The notes beneath the pieces were generated by a model. That model saw only the letters and a list, made by a program, of their open reading frames with translations. It ran no database searches and had not been told where the DNA came from. Position numbers and translations under genes: made by a program. Positions 1 to 10,792 of a stretch of DNA of 64,000 bases are shown piece after piece. Within the stretch, counting starts at the first letter, position 1, and each line of letters starts with the position of its first letter. Origin of the DNA: Yersinia aldovae ATCC 35236 (lineage in GTDB: Bacteria; Pseudomonadota; Gammaproteobacteria; Enterobacterales; Enterobacteriaceae); contig NZ_ACCB01000005.1 of NCBI RefSeq assembly GCF_000173735.1, positions 1 to 64,000 of the forward strand, written 5' to 3'.

Positions 1-50
1 GGAGACTGCGAATAGCAGTAATATTTCGCGCAAGCGCGGGATTGCATAAG

Positions 51-74
51 GGGCCACGCTTATGGCCCCTTTGC
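51..74. terminator. Hairpin terminator, GGGGCCA stem
   Basis: The arms GGGGCCA and TGGCCCC flank a short loop and are followed on the plus strand by TTT. It could end a plus-strand gene left of the window, and it also lies downstream of artM on the minus strand. The T tract is short, so it may be weak. Confidence 0.5.
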
Positions 75-131
75 CGATTGGTTCATCGGAGGTCAGGTGA
101 GCTGTGAAGCCCTAACAACCGAACCGGATCA

Positions 132-166
132 CTAAATTCTGTTAACTAAATCCTGTTAACTAAATC
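132..166. repeat. 14-bp direct repeat, two and a half units
   Basis: Two units of CTAAATTCTGTTAA and CTAAATCCTGTTAA, followed by CTAAATC, lie just past the artM stop codon. They differ by one base. Their role, if any, is unknown. Confidence 0.6.
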
Positions 167-185
167 GCAAGTGATAAAACTCATT

Positions 186-854
186 TTAATTCCGCCGCTC
201 AAACGCCAATGCTCTGCGCTCCACTACCCGCATAAACAGTGTCAGCAAACCATTTACACCCAAGTAAACAATACCCGCAGCACCAAATACCATGACGTCA
301 TAGGTACGGCCATACATCAGTTGGGTGTAACCCATAACCTCCATCAATGTGATGGTGTAAGCCAGTGAGGTACTTTTGAACACCAGCACCACTTCGTTGG
401 AATAAGATGACAATGCGCGTTTAAAGGCGAATGGCAGCAGGATGCGTAACGACTGGGCTTTTGACATCCCCAGCGCTTCACAAGATTGCCACTGACCTGA
501 TGGAATGGCTCTAACCGCCCCGTAAAACAACTGAGTGGTATAAGCCGCGCTGTTTAATGCCAGCGCAATCATAGCGCACAACCAAGGTTGTGACAGTAAG
601 CTCCACAACCACGGATACTCACGGATTGACGGAAACTGCCCCGGCCCGTAGTAGATCAAAAAGATCTGCACCAGAAGCGGCGTGCCGGTAAACAGTGTGA
701 TGTAAATTTTGACCAGCGGGGTGATAACGGGTGTTTTCAGCGTCAGCACGATGGTAAACAGCAGTGACAACACCAAAGCGACCAGTAAAGACGCGACAGT
801 CAGCGTCAGGCTGGTATGCAACCCTTTCAGGATTTCGGGTAAGTATTCCAGCAT
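186..854 (-). CDS. artM: Arginine ABC transporter permease ArtM
   Basis: Inner-membrane permease of the high-affinity arginine importer, pairing with ArtQ to form the channel driven by ArtP. The 222-residue protein is hydrophobic throughout with about five membrane segments. It has the polar amino acid permease signature FTGTPLLVQ near residue 55 and an EAA coupling loop starting EALGMSK at about 126, which docks on the ATPase. The length equals E. coli ArtM. Its ATG overlaps the artQ TGA by one base, so the two are translationally coupled. It is the last gene of the artP-I-Q-M operon. Confidence 0.96.
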   Translation of the reverse strand: MLEYLPEILKGLHTSLTLTVASLLVALVLSLLFTIVLTLKTPVITPLVKIYITLFTGTPLLVQIFLIYYGPGQFPSIREYPWLWSLLSQPWLCAMIALALNSAAYTTQLFYGAVRAIPSGQWQSCEALGMSKAQSLRILLPFAFKRALSSYSNEVVLVFKSTSLAYTITLMEVMGYTQLMYGRTYDVMVFGAAGIVYLGVNGLLTLFMRVVERRALAFERRN

Positions 855-1570
855 CAGGATGGGTTCCGTTCAAAGCGGGTGGTACGGAGTTCAATCCATT
901 TGAGCACATACTGGCTCAACAGGGTTACCACCAGATAGATTGCTGCGGCAATCACATACCAAGTGAAGGGTTCTTGCGTGCGCGTTGCAATACTTTTGGT
1001 TTGCAGCATTAAATCGTTAACACTGATCAGTGACACCAGCGCGGTATCTTTCAGCAAGACTAACCATTGGTTACCCAGGCCCGGCAAGGCATGACGCCAC
1101 ATCTGCGGCATGATCAAACGCAAGAAAATCGCCGTGGTACTCAAACCCAATGCCTGACCCGATTCCCACTGCCCGACAGGTACTGCTTTCAATGCACCAC
1201 GCAAGGTTTGTGACGCATAAGCGGAATAGAGCAGGGCGAGGGCGATAACACCGCACAGGAACGGGCTAACCTCGAAATTATCAATATTGAGCTTAATCGG
1301 TAGCTCAAACAGATAGAGATTCAACGTGAAGCCGTCCGACAGTCTCATGAACAATTCGGAGGAGCCAAAATAGATAAACAGGACCACCAGTATTTCGGGT
1401 AGCCCGCGCAAGATAGTGACCCAGCCGGTAGTCAGATAACTGACCACTTTCCAGCGTGATGATTCGCCGACGGCAAATAGCATCGCCAGAACCAAACCGA
1501 GGGCCAATGCACAAACGGCAAGGCCGACGGTCATACCGGCGGCGCTTGCTAAAGGTTGAAATTCATTCAT
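854..1570 (-). CDS. artQ: Arginine ABC transporter permease ArtQ
   Basis: Second inner-membrane permease of the arginine importer, of the HisM/ArtQ family. The 238-residue protein has several hydrophobic segments, the family motif [11 protein letters not shown] near residue 55 and an EAA-type loop ([10 protein letters not shown]) in the second half. The length matches E. coli ArtQ. It starts 11 bases after artI ends and overlaps artM by one base, as expected of an operon. Substrate specificity rests on the binding protein next door and the family assignment. Confidence 0.96.
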   Translation of the reverse strand: MNEFQPLASAAGMTVGLAVCALALGLVLAMLFAVGESSRWKVVSYLTTGWVTILRGLPEILVVLFIYFGSSELFMRLSDGFTLNLYLFELPIKLNIDNFEVSPFLCGVIALALLYSAYASQTLRGALKAVPVGQWESGQALGLSTTAIFLRLIMPQMWRHALPGLGNQWLVLLKDTALVSLISVNDLMLQTKSIATRTQEPFTWYVIAAAIYLVVTLLSQYVLKWIELRTTRFERNPS

Positions 1571-1581
1571 GGGTGCTTAGA

Positions 1582-2313
1582 TTACTGCTGGAACCATTTT
1601 TTATAAATTGTCTGATAGGTGCCATCTGCCTTAATTTTCGTCAGCGCAGCATCTAACTTACCCTGTAACTCGGTGTTGTTCTGGCGTACCGCAATACCTA
1701 AACCGGTACCGAAGTAGTTAGCGTCAGTCACTTTGTCGCCAACAGCCACCAATTGGTCATTTTGCTTCAACCATTCATTAACCACCGCGGTATCACCAAA
1801 TACCGCGTCCAGACGGCCATTTTTCAGATCAAGAATGGCATTCTGGTAACTGTCATAAGGCACTGCGGTAATTTCAGGGTGTTGCTCCATCAGATATTTT
1901 TGATGGGTAGAACCATTTTGCATCCCGACACGTTTGCCTTTCAGCGCAGCCAAATCAGCCACTTTGCCCTTTTCAGCAACAAACAGTGCGGAGTTTTCAT
2001 AGTAAGGCTGGGTGAAAGCCACTTGTTTTAAGCGCTCCGGGGTGATGTCCATTCCGGAGATAACGGCATCAAAACGCTTGAATTTCAGGCTTGGGATCAG
2101 GCTGTCAAAAGCCTGATTGGTAAAGGTACATTCCGCTTGCATCTCTTTACATAACGCATTGGCCAGATCGATATCAAAGCCCTGCATTTTATTATTGGCA
2201 TCGATAAATTCAAATGGTGGATAAGTGGCTTCGGCGGCGAAACGAAGTGTTTCAGCGGCAGATGTGGACAAACTAACCGTAGCGAGGAGTGCAGCAATTA
2301 TTAATTTTTTCAT
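1582..2313 (-). CDS. artI: Periplasmic arginine-binding protein (ArtI/ArtJ)
   Basis: Solute-binding protein that captures arginine in the periplasm and delivers it to ArtQM. The 243-residue precursor begins with a Sec signal peptide (MKKLIIAALLATVSLSTSAA) cleaved near residue 19-20. A family-3 binding-protein fold follows, with ATYPPFEFID near the mature N terminus and GDTAVVNEWLK in lobe 2. E. coli has two paralogues, ArtI and ArtJ. This protein is a mosaic of residues typical of each, and its operon position matches artI. Only one copy is present in this window. Confidence 0.93.
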   Translation of the reverse strand: MKKLIIAALLATVSLSTSAAETLRFAAEATYPPFEFIDANNKMQGFDIDLANALCKEMQAECTFTNQAFDSLIPSLKFKRFDAVISGMDITPERLKQVAFTQPYYENSALFVAEKGKVADLAALKGKRVGMQNGSTHQKYLMEQHPEITAVPYDSYQNAILDLKNGRLDAVFGDTAVVNEWLKQNDQLVAVGDKVTDANYFGTGLGIAVRQNNTELQGKLDAALTKIKADGTYQTIYKKWFQQ

Positions 2314-2334
2314 CGCGAATTCCCAAAATAGATA

Positions 2335-3063
2335 TCAATGTGACAGATAGCTGGCAAAAGCCTCGGTTGTGGGTTGGGTAAAGTGACTCGCGTCGCCTTG
2401 TTCCACCACATGACCGTTTTCCATGTAAACCACACGGCTGGCCGTCTTACGGGCGACTTCAACCTCATGAGTAACAATGACCTGCGTGATACCAGTACCG
2501 GCCAACTCGCGGATAATACTGACGATTTGTGCGGTAATTTCCGGATCAAGTGCCGCGGTCGGTTCATCAAATAATAGAACCTGAGGCTCCATCATCAATG
2601 CTCTGGCAATCGCCACGCGTTGTTGTTGGCCCCCGGAAAGATGTAGAGGAAAACGATCCGCAAAATCAGTTAAACGCAGACGCGTTAGCAGTTTCTGCGC
2701 ACGCGCCATCGCTTCATCTTTTGACAGACCCAGCACGCGGCAAGGGGCTTCAATCAGATTTTGCACCACCGACAGATGCGGCCAAAGATTATATTGCTGG
2801 AAGACCATCCCCACGTTTTGGCGCAATTCACGAATCGCCTTTGCGCCCGGAGCTTGAGTAAAATCAAAGTGATTACCCGCTATCTGCAATGTCCCTGAAC
2901 GGGGCATTTCCAGGAGGTTAAGCACGCGTAGCAATGAGCTTTTACCCGCGCCGCTTGGCCCTAATAATACTAAGGTTTCGCCAGCCGGACAGTCTAATGT
3001 AATGTCGAACAGCGCCTGATGTACGCCGTAGTAACAGTTAATTCCGTTAAGTTGAATACTCAT
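2335..3063 (-). CDS. artP: Arginine ABC transporter ATPase ArtP
   Basis: Cytoplasmic ATPase that powers arginine import through ArtQM. It has Walker [10 protein letters not shown] at 35-43, the ABC signature LSGGQQQR at 142-149, Walker B LLFDEP at 163-168 and a VTHE switch histidine near 197. I chose the ATG at 3063 ([13 protein letters not shown]) because it gives 242 aa, the exact E. coli length; an in-frame upstream start would add 17 unconserved residues. It is first in the operon, with a tandem ArgR operator 47-80 bases upstream, so arginine repression is expected. Confidence 0.96.
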   Translation of the reverse strand: MSIQLNGINCYYGVHQALFDITLDCPAGETLVLLGPSGAGKSSLLRVLNLLEMPRSGTLQIAGNHFDFTQAPGAKAIRELRQNVGMVFQQYNLWPHLSVVQNLIEAPCRVLGLSKDEAMARAQKLLTRLRLTDFADRFPLHLSGGQQQRVAIARALMMEPQVLLFDEPTAALDPEITAQIVSIIRELAGTGITQVIVTHEVEVARKTASRVVYMENGHVVEQGDASHFTQPTTEAFASYLSH

Positions 3064-3107
3064 GCGCCAAATCTGAATAGCCAATGATGCGGAGAATGGT
3101 AACTTCC

Positions 3108-3146
3108 ACGGCATACTTATGCAATCTTTGTGCGTTAAAATTTATT
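3108..3146 (-). promoter_or_regulatory. Tandem ArgR operator (two ARG boxes) before artP
   Basis: Box 1 has arms GGCAT and ATGCA (3110-3123) around a 4-bp centre. Box 2 has arms TGCGT and ATTTA (3131-3144), also around 4 bp. Their centres are 21 bp apart, the spacing at which an ArgR hexamer binds paired 18-bp ARG boxes. Box 1 is near consensus; box 2 is degenerate. The pair lies just upstream of artP, a known ArgR target in E. coli. Confidence 0.7.
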
Positions 3147-3363
3147 AATAACCAGATTTCGGACACAAAATCAGCATAACATCTGGGTATGAATGCTATC
3201 CGAGGGAATTTGTCGTGTACTGAATAAGTCTGACAGAGTATCCTCAGCCACTGGCTGAAAAACAATCAAAATAAGAATGAGTTTGTAAATCAATGAGTAC
3301 CGGTTTACTGGAACGAAACCGGTACACTTTTATCCCCGTCATCTCTCAAGTCGCAGGTGTGCA

Positions 3364-3933
3364 TTAGTGAGCACCCAATAGCTGGCGCAGGCTGCTAGCC
3401 GGGGCGGAAACCCCCATAAAGCGGATGTCATCCACCACCCAGCAGGTGCCTTCACGCACCATGACCACTTCATCCTGCCACATCACCGCCTGACCGCCAG
3501 CGCTCTGATGAGTCAGATTGACGCGTAGTGGAATATTGCGCGCATCGGTATTAGGAATGGTTGAAGCGCTGGCAACATCGGCACTGGTACTGCCTTCACG
3601 CAGGCTGGTGAAGATATCACCGTTGATCATTTTAGTTTTATTCACCTGATTAGGTGCGCTGGCCTGTTTTCTGGCCGCCTGAATATCTTGATACAGTGCC
3701 TGACTCAGATAAGGGCGAAATTGGGCTGACAGATTATCATCGGGCAAGCCATTCAAACCGCCAATCTGTTGAATCCGTAAGTCATAGAATTTTTGCGCGA
3801 CAGTATCCGGGCCACCTTCAATACAGGGACCACTACGTGTCCCGATATCCTTAAAAGCGGGATCGACAGTGCTGGTACAGGCGCTAAGAAGAAATACGAG
3901 AGGAAGTGCCAAGGCAATATTTTTCTTCTTCAT
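3364..3933 (-). CDS. ybjP: YbjP-like outer-envelope lipoprotein
   Basis: Predicted lipoprotein of unknown function. The 189-residue protein begins MKKKNIALALPLVFLLSAC, with a lipobox LLSAC placing the lipidated cysteine at residue 19. Residues near TRSGPCIEGGPDTVAQKFYDLR and VASASTIPNTDARNIPLRV closely resemble E. coli YbjP, which sits in the same place beside artP. The DUF3828-like body ends in a WVVDDIRF segment. The residue after Cys is Thr, so Lol sorting to the outer membrane is expected. It is probably transcribed alone. Confidence 0.9.
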   Translation of the reverse strand: MKKKNIALALPLVFLLSACTSTVDPAFKDIGTRSGPCIEGGPDTVAQKFYDLRIQQIGGLNGLPDDNLSAQFRPYLSQALYQDIQAARKQASAPNQVNKTKMINGDIFTSLREGSTSADVASASTIPNTDARNIPLRVNLTHQSAGGQAVMWQDEVVMVREGTCWVVDDIRFMGVSAPASSLRQLLGAH

Positions 3934-3975
3934 ATGATGACCTTAAAGGAATCTGCCATGAAAGTTATTTCAGTA

Positions 3976-4010
3976 TATACCCGAAGTCATCAGAGTTGCA
4001 GTCGGTCAGT
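3976..4010. repeat. Partial Yersinia-type palindromic repeat end
   Basis: TATACCCGAAGTCAT followed by CAGAGTTGCAG resembles the end of the TATACCC...GTCATTGA...TTGCAGG repeat family found elsewhere in this window. Only one arm is recognisable here, between ybjP and ybjS. Confidence 0.4.
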
Positions 4011-4068
4011 AAATAAACCATTTCTGCCAATTATACTTGGTACTTCTATTCTTACTTATAATTCTGTT

Positions 4069-5079
4069 TTACTTCGCACAAAGCTTACCGTGCTCTTTCA
4101 GCCAACGCGCGGTGCGGATAATACCTTCATCTAATGAAACTATTGGGCGATAACCTAATTCTTGCTCGGCGCGGCGGGTATCCAGTGTCAGATCAAAATT
4201 GAGTTTAGCCACGCCATAATGCGTCAGTACCGGCTCTTTTTCCGCTTTATTGCTCAGCTTTTCCATCGCGCGGGCCATAATATCCATCATCGGATAAGGG
4301 ACTGAGCGAATACGACAAGGCATATCCAGTTCGTCGAGCAGATGCTGCACGATAGTGCGTAACGGGCGGGGCTGCTGGTTGGTAATGTTATAAGCGCGGC
4401 CCGATGGTGTATTCTGGCTCTGCGTTGCCAGCCACATGGCATGTACCGCATTTTCCAGATAAGTCATATCCACCAGTGCATTACCGCCGCGCGGCAGCAG
4501 CAGGGTGCCATAATATTTAATCATCTGGAGCAGACGCGGTAGCATCACTTTGTCATGGGGACCGAACAGGCCCTGCGGGCGCAGAATAGTGAAATGTGTT
4601 TGTGGGTTTGATAATGCCAGTTGATGAATGACTTCTTCACCCGCCGCTTTGCTGCGGGCAAATTCATTGGCAAATCGTGCCGGCCGGAAATCTTCCTGAA
4701 TATTACGATGGTGGTGATAATCAAAATAAATAGCCGGTGAGGAGATATGAATGAAATTCTCCACGCCATAGGCCGCCGCCCATTCTCCCAGGCGGCGGGT
4801 AGCACGCACGTTTGCCTGATCAAACGCCAGTTCGGTCCCCCACGGTGAGGTGAAACTGGAGCAATGCCATAAGGTATCGACATCCATCAACATGGCTTTT
4901 GCTTGTGAGGAAACCAGATTCGTCAGATCCGCATGAACAAATTCAGCGCCTATTTTCGTCAATAATGCGCCCATCGCCTGATTGCGACCTGCGGCGATCA
5001 CTTTGATCTCCCGACGACGGAGATATTCAACGGCATTACGGCCTAATCCACTGGTTGCGCCGGTGACCAATACCTTCAT
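4069..5079 (-). CDS. ybjS: NAD-dependent epimerase/dehydratase family protein YbjS
   Basis: Extended short-chain dehydrogenase of the 3-beta-HSD/epimerase type, substrate unknown. The N-terminal Rossmann motif GATSGLG is at 7-13. The segment that usually carries the catalytic YxxxK reads FARSK, with Phe140 where Tyr is expected and Lys144 retained. E. coli YbjS, as I recall it, has the same Phe. The start at 5079 ([11 protein letters not shown]) gives 336 aa against 337 in E. coli. It lies downstream of ybjT on the same strand with a 131-bp gap. Confidence 0.9.
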   Translation of the reverse strand: MKVLVTGATSGLGRNAVEYLRRREIKVIAAGRNQAMGALLTKIGAEFVHADLTNLVSSQAKAMLMDVDTLWHCSSFTSPWGTELAFDQANVRATRRLGEWAAAYGVENFIHISSPAIYFDYHHHRNIQEDFRPARFANEFARSKAAGEEVIHQLALSNPQTHFTILRPQGLFGPHDKVMLPRLLQMIKYYGTLLLPRGGNALVDMTYLENAVHAMWLATQSQNTPSGRAYNITNQQPRPLRTIVQHLLDELDMPCRIRSVPYPMMDIMARAMEKLSNKAEKEPVLTHYGVAKLNFDLTLDTRRAEQELGYRPIVSLDEGIIRTARWLKEHGKLCAK

Positions 5080-5210
5080 AGCGAATTCGGTTCCCACCAA
5101 AAATCAGAATGCTAGCGCCTGTAATCATTCGCTCAGCAAATAATATGCCATTCTTCCGTGAAATGATTCGCTATGCAATCAGAATCCCCTGCTTACGTGA
5201 ATTTGCCGCG

Positions 5211-6683
5211 TTATTCATCATGCTTATGAGCGCGTTCACGGTCATATTGTACCGCCAGTGTGGCGATGCGTTTCGCCATACCCCGGAAAATAAACAGATG
5301 TGCTGGCATCATCACAAACCAATATAGTAACCCGCTGAAACCAGCAGGATGCCACCAGGCTCGCACGTCTAAGCGGCGACAGCCGCCCAACTCGGTGATG
5401 GTAAAGGTTAAGCGGCCCAAGCCAGGTGCTTTCATGCCAAACATCATTGCCAGTTGGCGTAACGGTTTGATGGTAATCACTTTCCAGCCATCAATCAGGT
5501 CACCCAACTCAAGGTTTTCGCGCTCTGGACGGCCATATACCACGCCACCACCGGCGATATCATCCATCCAAGCGCGGGTTTTCCACAGCGCATTACCGTA
5601 GAAGTAACCTTCTTTACCGCCTATTTGCTGCACCACATGCCACAACGCTTCGCTGGAGGCCGCAGTTGAGAGCTGGCAACCGGCCTGTTTCGGATAGAAG
5701 CCGTAACCGGGCCGCCAGCGCGCGCGTGCCTCAGGGTCATAACCCCAGTCAGCGGAGTCCACCACTTCATCTTCACGGCGCAGCGTCTCTTTAACGGCAT
5801 CGTCAAAACTGATCAGCGTTTGTGGAATAAGCGCTTGTAGTGGTTGGCCATCGGCAGGCAAATCGTGATTTAGACCTTCAATCAGTGCGCTGGCAATCGG
5901 CGTGGGTACCGAGGTGACCATATTGATGAAATAGACCGAGATGAAGCGCGTTGGCAGTGGGATGGGGATCAACCAGCGCCGCTTGCCACTGATCGCGATA
6001 AAGCGTTCAAACATCGTTTGATAGCTAATATACTCTGGCCCAGCGACATCAAAAACCCGATGCTCTGGCGCTGGATGGTTGAGTATTTCAGTCAGATAAA
6101 CCAGCAGATTTTCCAGTGCCACCGGTGAGGATTTAGAGCGAACCCAGCGGGGCGGTGTCAGGATTGGCAGGTTATAAACCATGTCACGCATCACTTCAAA
6201 CGCGGCAGAACCGGGGCCGACGATGATACTGGCGCGCAGTTCCGTTACCGGAATACCGCTTTGACGCAGCAGTTCACCCGTTAGCTTGCGCGCAATCAGA
6301 TGCGATGAACTGCTATCGGTTGGCTGTAATGCGCCAAGATAAATAATCTGCTTTAGTGATGACGGCTGGGTGGCGGCAATTTGTGCCAGCGCGGCTTTCA
6401 TATTGTTGGCAGCAATGCGCTCCTGCTCAATCAAATCTTGGCCTTCCCCCATGCCGTGCACCAGATAATAAACGACATCAATATCCTGCAAAGCGGCACT
6501 GAGGGTCGCGGGCTGATAAAGATCGACAAAGCGGCAGGTGACATCTGGCCACTGCTGTTCTTGCAGCCACTCGATACGGCGTGCGGCGGCAGTGACATGA
6601 TGGCCTTGCTGACTTAACAGCGGGACCAGGTGTTGGCCGATATAACCACTGGCACCTAATACCAGTATCCGTTGCGGTGTCAT
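5211..6683 (-). CDS. ybjT: SDR-family oxidoreductase with DUF2867 domain, YbjT
   Basis: Putative NAD(P)-binding protein of unknown substrate. It begins with a Rossmann motif GASGYIG at 10-16 and an atypical SDR domain over about 300 residues. A DUF2867 domain follows, rich in aromatic residues, and a hydrophobic stretch near 450-470 ([17 protein letters not shown]) may touch the membrane. At 490 aa it fits the YbjT family. Its ATG overlaps the ltaE TGA by four bases (ATGA), so it is coupled to ltaE, as in the E. coli poxB-ltaE-ybjT cluster. Confidence 0.9.
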   Translation of the reverse strand: MTPQRILVLGASGYIGQHLVPLLSQQGHHVTAAARRIEWLQEQQWPDVTCRFVDLYQPATLSAALQDIDVVYYLVHGMGEGQDLIEQERIAANNMKAALAQIAATQPSSLKQIIYLGALQPTDSSSSHLIARKLTGELLRQSGIPVTELRASIIVGPGSAAFEVMRDMVYNLPILTPPRWVRSKSSPVALENLLVYLTEILNHPAPEHRVFDVAGPEYISYQTMFERFIAISGKRRWLIPIPLPTRFISVYFINMVTSVPTPIASALIEGLNHDLPADGQPLQALIPQTLISFDDAVKETLRREDEVVDSADWGYDPEARARWRPGYGFYPKQAGCQLSTAASSEALWHVVQQIGGKEGYFYGNALWKTRAWMDDIAGGGVVYGRPERENLELGDLIDGWKVITIKPLRQLAMMFGMKAPGLGRLTFTITELGGCRRLDVRAWWHPAGFSGLLYWFVMMPAHLFIFRGMAKRIATLAVQYDRERAHKHDE

Positions 6684-7699
6684 GAGCGTTGCTCTATCAA
6701 AAACTCACGCCATAGCGCCACCACCTTTTCCAGACTCTGGCGGCTGATATTCATGTGAGTCAATATGCGGGTGATCGGGCCGGCGCTGATAAGTATCCCG
6801 TGTTGTTGCATCCACGGGCCAAGTTTGGCTGCATTTTCAGCCGATTGCTTAATATACAATACGTTAGTTTGCGCCCCCGGAGCCACTATCTCGATATCCA
6901 GTGCGCGTAATTGCGCCTCCAGCCATAAGGCGTTGTCGTGATCGTCTTTCAGCCGCGCGACATTGTTTTGCAACGCATATAGCCCGGCTGCCGCCAGAAT
7001 ACCGGCCTGACGCATACCGCCACCGGTCATTTTGCGCCAGCGACGGGCGCGTTGGATGTATTCAGCGCTGCCACACAACAGGGAGCCTACCGGCGCGCCT
7101 AACCCCTTAGAGAGGCAAATTGTCAGGGTGTCGCAATATTGGCTTATCTCTCTCAACGGGACATTCAGCGCTACCGCCGCATTGAAAATACGTGCGCCAT
7201 CAATATGTAGCGCCAGTTTCTTCTCGCGGGTCAAATCCCACGCCTGCTGTAAATAACTCAGTGGTAACACTTTGCCACTGTGGGTATTTTCCAGGCTTAA
7301 CAAGCGTGTTTGTGCGAAATGAATATCATCGGGTTTGATGGCGGCCAGCACTTTATCCAGTGGCAGGGTGCCATCATCATTGGCATCAATAGGTTGTGGT
7401 TGGATGCTACCAAGTACAGCGGCACCGCCGGCTTCATACAGATAATTATGCGCTTTCTGGCCGACAATATATTCTTCACCACGTTGGCAGTGGGTCAACA
7501 GTGCCACCAGATTGGCCTGGGTACCGCTTGGCAGGAACAATGCCGCCGCTTTCCCTGATAGCCTTGCAGCTTCAGCTTCCAGTTGGTTAACCGTAGGATC
7601 ATCACCGTACACATCGTCGCCGACATCGGCATTGGCCATAGCGTTGCGCATTGCAGCGCAGGGTTGGGTTACTGTGTCACTGCGTAAGTCAATCAGCAT
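6680..7699 (-). CDS. ltaE: Low-specificity L-threonine aldolase
   Basis: PLP enzyme cleaving L-threonine or L-allo-threonine to glycine and acetaldehyde in the cytoplasm. The 339-residue protein has the fold-type I aldolase layout: [10 protein letters not shown] near 58, HIDGAR at 165-170 with the PLP-pairing Asp168, and [11 protein letters not shown] with the Schiff-base Lys198. E. coli LtaE is 333 aa with the corresponding lysine at 197. It overlaps ybjT by four bases. The upstream gap to the disrupted methyltransferase gene is about 150 bp and AT-rich. Confidence 0.95.
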   Translation of the reverse strand: MLIDLRSDTVTQPCAAMRNAMANADVGDDVYGDDPTVNQLEAEAARLSGKAAALFLPSGTQANLVALLTHCQRGEEYIVGQKAHNYLYEAGGAAVLGSIQPQPIDANDDGTLPLDKVLAAIKPDDIHFAQTRLLSLENTHSGKVLPLSYLQQAWDLTREKKLALHIDGARIFNAAVALNVPLREISQYCDTLTICLSKGLGAPVGSLLCGSAEYIQRARRWRKMTGGGMRQAGILAAAGLYALQNNVARLKDDHDNALWLEAQLRALDIEIVAPGAQTNVLYIKQSAENAAKLGPWMQQHGILISAGPITRILTHMNISRQSLEKVVALWREFLIEQRS

Positions 7700-7851
7700 A
7701 GTTTTCTCATGATCAGAATAAGAAGAGATTATTCATCATAACCAGATTGGTAAAACAAGAAAGGCGTGAGAGATATTATTTATGTATATGGCGAATAATA
7801 TCTATCTTGTTAATCGATAATAAATAAAGAGTACGATTATTGACTGATTTA

Positions 7852-8767
7852 TTAGGACTTTTCTCGACTGGCATAAACTAAAGCAGGAGCCGCGTTAATT
7901 TTCACCTGACATCTTCCTCGCTCATCAGCAAAGAAGCGTGCTGCCAATTTGCTGGCATCGGCGTAATCCAGTAAGGCGAAGCCATATTGTTGTAAGACTT
8001 TTTCCACCTCTGCGGCGGCGATACCGAAAGTCCATTTTTCACCAATCCTGCGCACGCAATCAACACTCTCTTTTACGCCATAGCCAGCTTCATCGCCGCC
8101 AAATAGTATCTCTTCAGTGAGCGCATGCTGATTAACAAAATCAAAGATAATTTGGCTGCCGTCACTGCTATAGTCGCTTATCGCGTTAAACAGGTTTTTA
8201 ACGTGTGCTGGTTCCAGATACATCAGCAACCCTTCCAGTAAAAACAGGCATTTATCACCAGTTTGCAACGGGATCTGCGCGAGTGCATCCGACAGGTTTT
8301 GCTGGTTAAAGTCAATGGGTAAAAATCGTAAATTGCTGGGTGGGGTGATATCGCATTCGGCAAGTTTTTTTTATTTTATGCTGCTGCATCAGGGGCCGGT
8401 CAATTTCATAAATCAGGCTGTGTTGCAGAGCAGGGTAAAAACGAATAGCCCGCGAGTCATATCCCGCACCCAGAATAAATATTTTGCTAAAGCGCCCAGC
8501 GGTCTTCTTGACAATATCATCAATAAACCGGGTTCGGGCCACGATATATTCATAAATACCGGGTGCCGTGGCGAAATTAGCACTCTCGTCGCCCAGCAGA
8601 AAGGCTTTTTGCTGCAGGGAGAAAGCGGAGTGGAACGACTGACTCAGAATCACGGCCACATAGTCGTCAGTTTTAAATAATGGCCTTTTTTCACCATAGG
8701 ATTTTGCTCTGAGTAAACAGGTTAATTCTGCGGCTGATGAAAACCCTGGTTTGGCTTGTTTTGTCAT
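7852..8767 (-). pseudogene. SAM-dependent methyltransferase (LCM family), frameshifted
   Basis: Read in two frames. The first part (from the ATG at 8767, MTKQAKPGFSSAAE) holds the SAM site FILGAGYDSRAIRF and YEIDRP. The second part, in another frame, holds CLFLLEGLLMYLEP and FDFVNQ. Both are typical of the leucine carboxyl methyltransferase/PPM family. The frames join at an 8-base A tract (plus 8365-8372); seven A would give one ORF of 304 aa running straight through. The substrate is unknown. It is either a sequencing error, a real pseudogene or a slippage-prone gene. The E. coli ltaE-poxB interval lacks it. Confidence 0.8.
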
Positions 8768-8971
8768 GGAGGCACCACGATGATGATAATCAGTCAATAA
8801 TAACTCTACGCGCCTATTTTATATTTGGCTGCCTGGTCAGTATAAAATGCCGCCTATACCACATAATTAGTGTGGTTAATTGCATTTCAAGCCGCGTAGG
8901 GGAAGAAATAATGAAAATGGCCAACTCACCACTTTCATTACTCATATCTGGCCATTGATAGTTATTTGCTA

Positions 8972-10693
8972 TCAGCGCAACCAGTTAGTTTTTGCCAGTT
9001 CAACTACTTCATCACCTCGGCCATTGATAATAGCTCGGAGCATATACAGGCTGAATCCTTTAGCTTGTTCAAACTTAATTTGTGGCGGCATTGACAGCTC
9101 TTGTTTGGCGGTGATCACATCCACCAATACCGGCCCTGGATGAGCAAATGCGCTTTCCAGTGCCGCGTCCAACTCAGAGGCTTTTTCTACCCGAATCCCT
9201 TTGATACCCGCGGCATTGGCGATAGCGGCAAAATCCGGATTATGTAAATCAGTGCCATCAGTCAGATAACCGCCTGCTTTCATTTCCATCGCGACAAATC
9301 CCAGCACGCTGTTATTAAACACCACAATTTTCACCGGCAATTTTAGCTGCGCCAGGGTGAGAAAATCCCCCATCAGCATGGTGAAACCGCCATCACCACA
9401 TAAGGCGACAACTTGCCGCTCCGGTGCGGTTGCCTGCGCACCAATGGCTTGTGGCATGGCATTAGCCATCGAACCATGATTGAACGATCCCAATAGACGG
9501 CGCTTGCCGTTCATTTCCAGATAGCGGGCGGCCCACACCGTTGGCGTACCGACATCGCAGGTGAAAATGGCATCATCTGTGGCGTGGCGGCTGATTTGTT
9601 GTGCCAGATATTGTGGATGGATGGGCTGGTTATCATTTGCCGTGGCTAATCCATCCAGATCTTTGCGCGTCATTCGATAATGATCGAGCGCTTTTTGCAA
9701 AAAGGTATTGTCAGTTTTGGCCGCCAGTTGCGGCAGTAATGCGCTGAGGGTGGTTTTGATATCGCCTACCAGTGCCATATTCACTGCGCAGTGAGCACCG
9801 AGACTGCCGGGATTGATATCAATTTGAATGATATTGGCGTGAGTCGGATAAAAGGCACGGTAAGGGAATTGGGTTCCTAACAGAATCAGCGTGTCGGCAT
9901 TCATCATCGCATGATAACCGGAGGCAAAACCAATCAGCCCGGTCATGCCAACGCTGTAAGGATTATCCCACTCAATATGTTCTTTGCCGCGCAGGGCATG
10001 TACCACTGGGGCTTGCAGGATTTCTGCCAGTTTCACCACTTCATCATGGGCATTAGCACAGCCGCTACCACACATCAGCGTGATGTTTTTGGCTTTATTC
10101 AGCGTTTCAGCTAATACATTCAGCTCACTCATTATGGGCTGAACTAACGGCAATTTCGGCGTCTGCCACAGGATACCGGCATCTTCAGGCGCGGCTTGTA
10201 ACGCCACATCACCCGGCAGGACTATCACCGAAACGCCACGGTTAAGAATCGCTTTGCGCATGGCGATTTCCAGCACGCGCGGTAACTGTTCAGGATTGGA
10301 GACTAACTCGCAATAGTGGCTACATTCGCGAAATAGCTCCTGCGGATGGGTTTCCTGAAAATAACCACTGCCAATCTCACTGGAGGGAATATGTGCGGCA
10401 ATGGCCAGCACCGGAACATGGTTACGGTGGCAATCAAATAACCCGTTGATTAAATGCAGGTTACCGGGGCCGCAAGAACCGGCGCATACCGCCAACTGCC
10501 CGGTGAGCTGTGCTTCAGCACCTGCGGCAAACGCCGCAACTTCTTCATGGCGGGTACCCATCCATGCGATGGTAGCCATTCGATGCAAGCTATCACTCAG
10601 GCCGTTGAGTGAGTCGCCGGTTACACCCCATATTCGCTTAACACCTGCTTGCTCCAACGTTTTTGCGACCAATGTTGCCACAGTTTGCTTCAT
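8972..10693 (-). CDS. poxB: Pyruvate dehydrogenase (ubiquinone), pyruvate oxidase
   Basis: Peripheral membrane flavoenzyme that converts pyruvate to acetate and CO2 and passes electrons to ubiquinone, mainly in stationary phase. The 573-residue protein follows the TPP-enzyme layout: an N-terminal TPP domain with [12 protein letters not shown] and the catalytic Glu region, a central FAD domain, and a C-terminal TPP motif starting [12 protein letters not shown] near 433. The last 25 residues (from FSLYMLRAI) resemble the amphipathic membrane-activating tail of E. coli PoxB (572 aa). A GAGGG Shine-Dalgarno precedes the ATG. Confidence 0.96.
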   Translation of the reverse strand: MKQTVATLVAKTLEQAGVKRIWGVTGDSLNGLSDSLHRMATIAWMGTRHEEVAAFAAGAEAQLTGQLAVCAGSCGPGNLHLINGLFDCHRNHVPVLAIAAHIPSSEIGSGYFQETHPQELFRECSHYCELVSNPEQLPRVLEIAMRKAILNRGVSVIVLPGDVALQAAPEDAGILWQTPKLPLVQPIMSELNVLAETLNKAKNITLMCGSGCANAHDEVVKLAEILQAPVVHALRGKEHIEWDNPYSVGMTGLIGFASGYHAMMNADTLILLGTQFPYRAFYPTHANIIQIDINPGSLGAHCAVNMALVGDIKTTLSALLPQLAAKTDNTFLQKALDHYRMTRKDLDGLATANDNQPIHPQYLAQQISRHATDDAIFTCDVGTPTVWAARYLEMNGKRRLLGSFNHGSMANAMPQAIGAQATAPERQVVALCGDGGFTMLMGDFLTLAQLKLPVKIVVFNNSVLGFVAMEMKAGGYLTDGTDLHNPDFAAIANAAGIKGIRVEKASELDAALESAFAHPGPVLVDVITAKQELSMPPQIKFEQAKGFSLYMLRAIINGRGDEVVELAKTNWLR

Positions 10694-10792
10694 GATTGTT
10701 CCCTCAAGGATTAATGGCGAGTCATTATTCTATGAGGTCAAAGTATGGCGGGTTTGGCAATAATTGCGCCATTAATGGGGGCTAATCGGCAT

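Larger units (their letters stand above)
1..185. other. Intergenic flank before artM, no gene seen
   Basis: No coding region can be supported here. The stretch holds a GC-rich hairpin at about 51-69 and a 14-bp direct repeat at 132-166, both listed separately. The gene to the left lies outside the window. Confidence 0.5.

Noticed and set aside
5109-5327. 72-aa plus-strand frame near ybjT end
   Set aside because: It is antisense to the end of ybjT and lacks any coding evidence.
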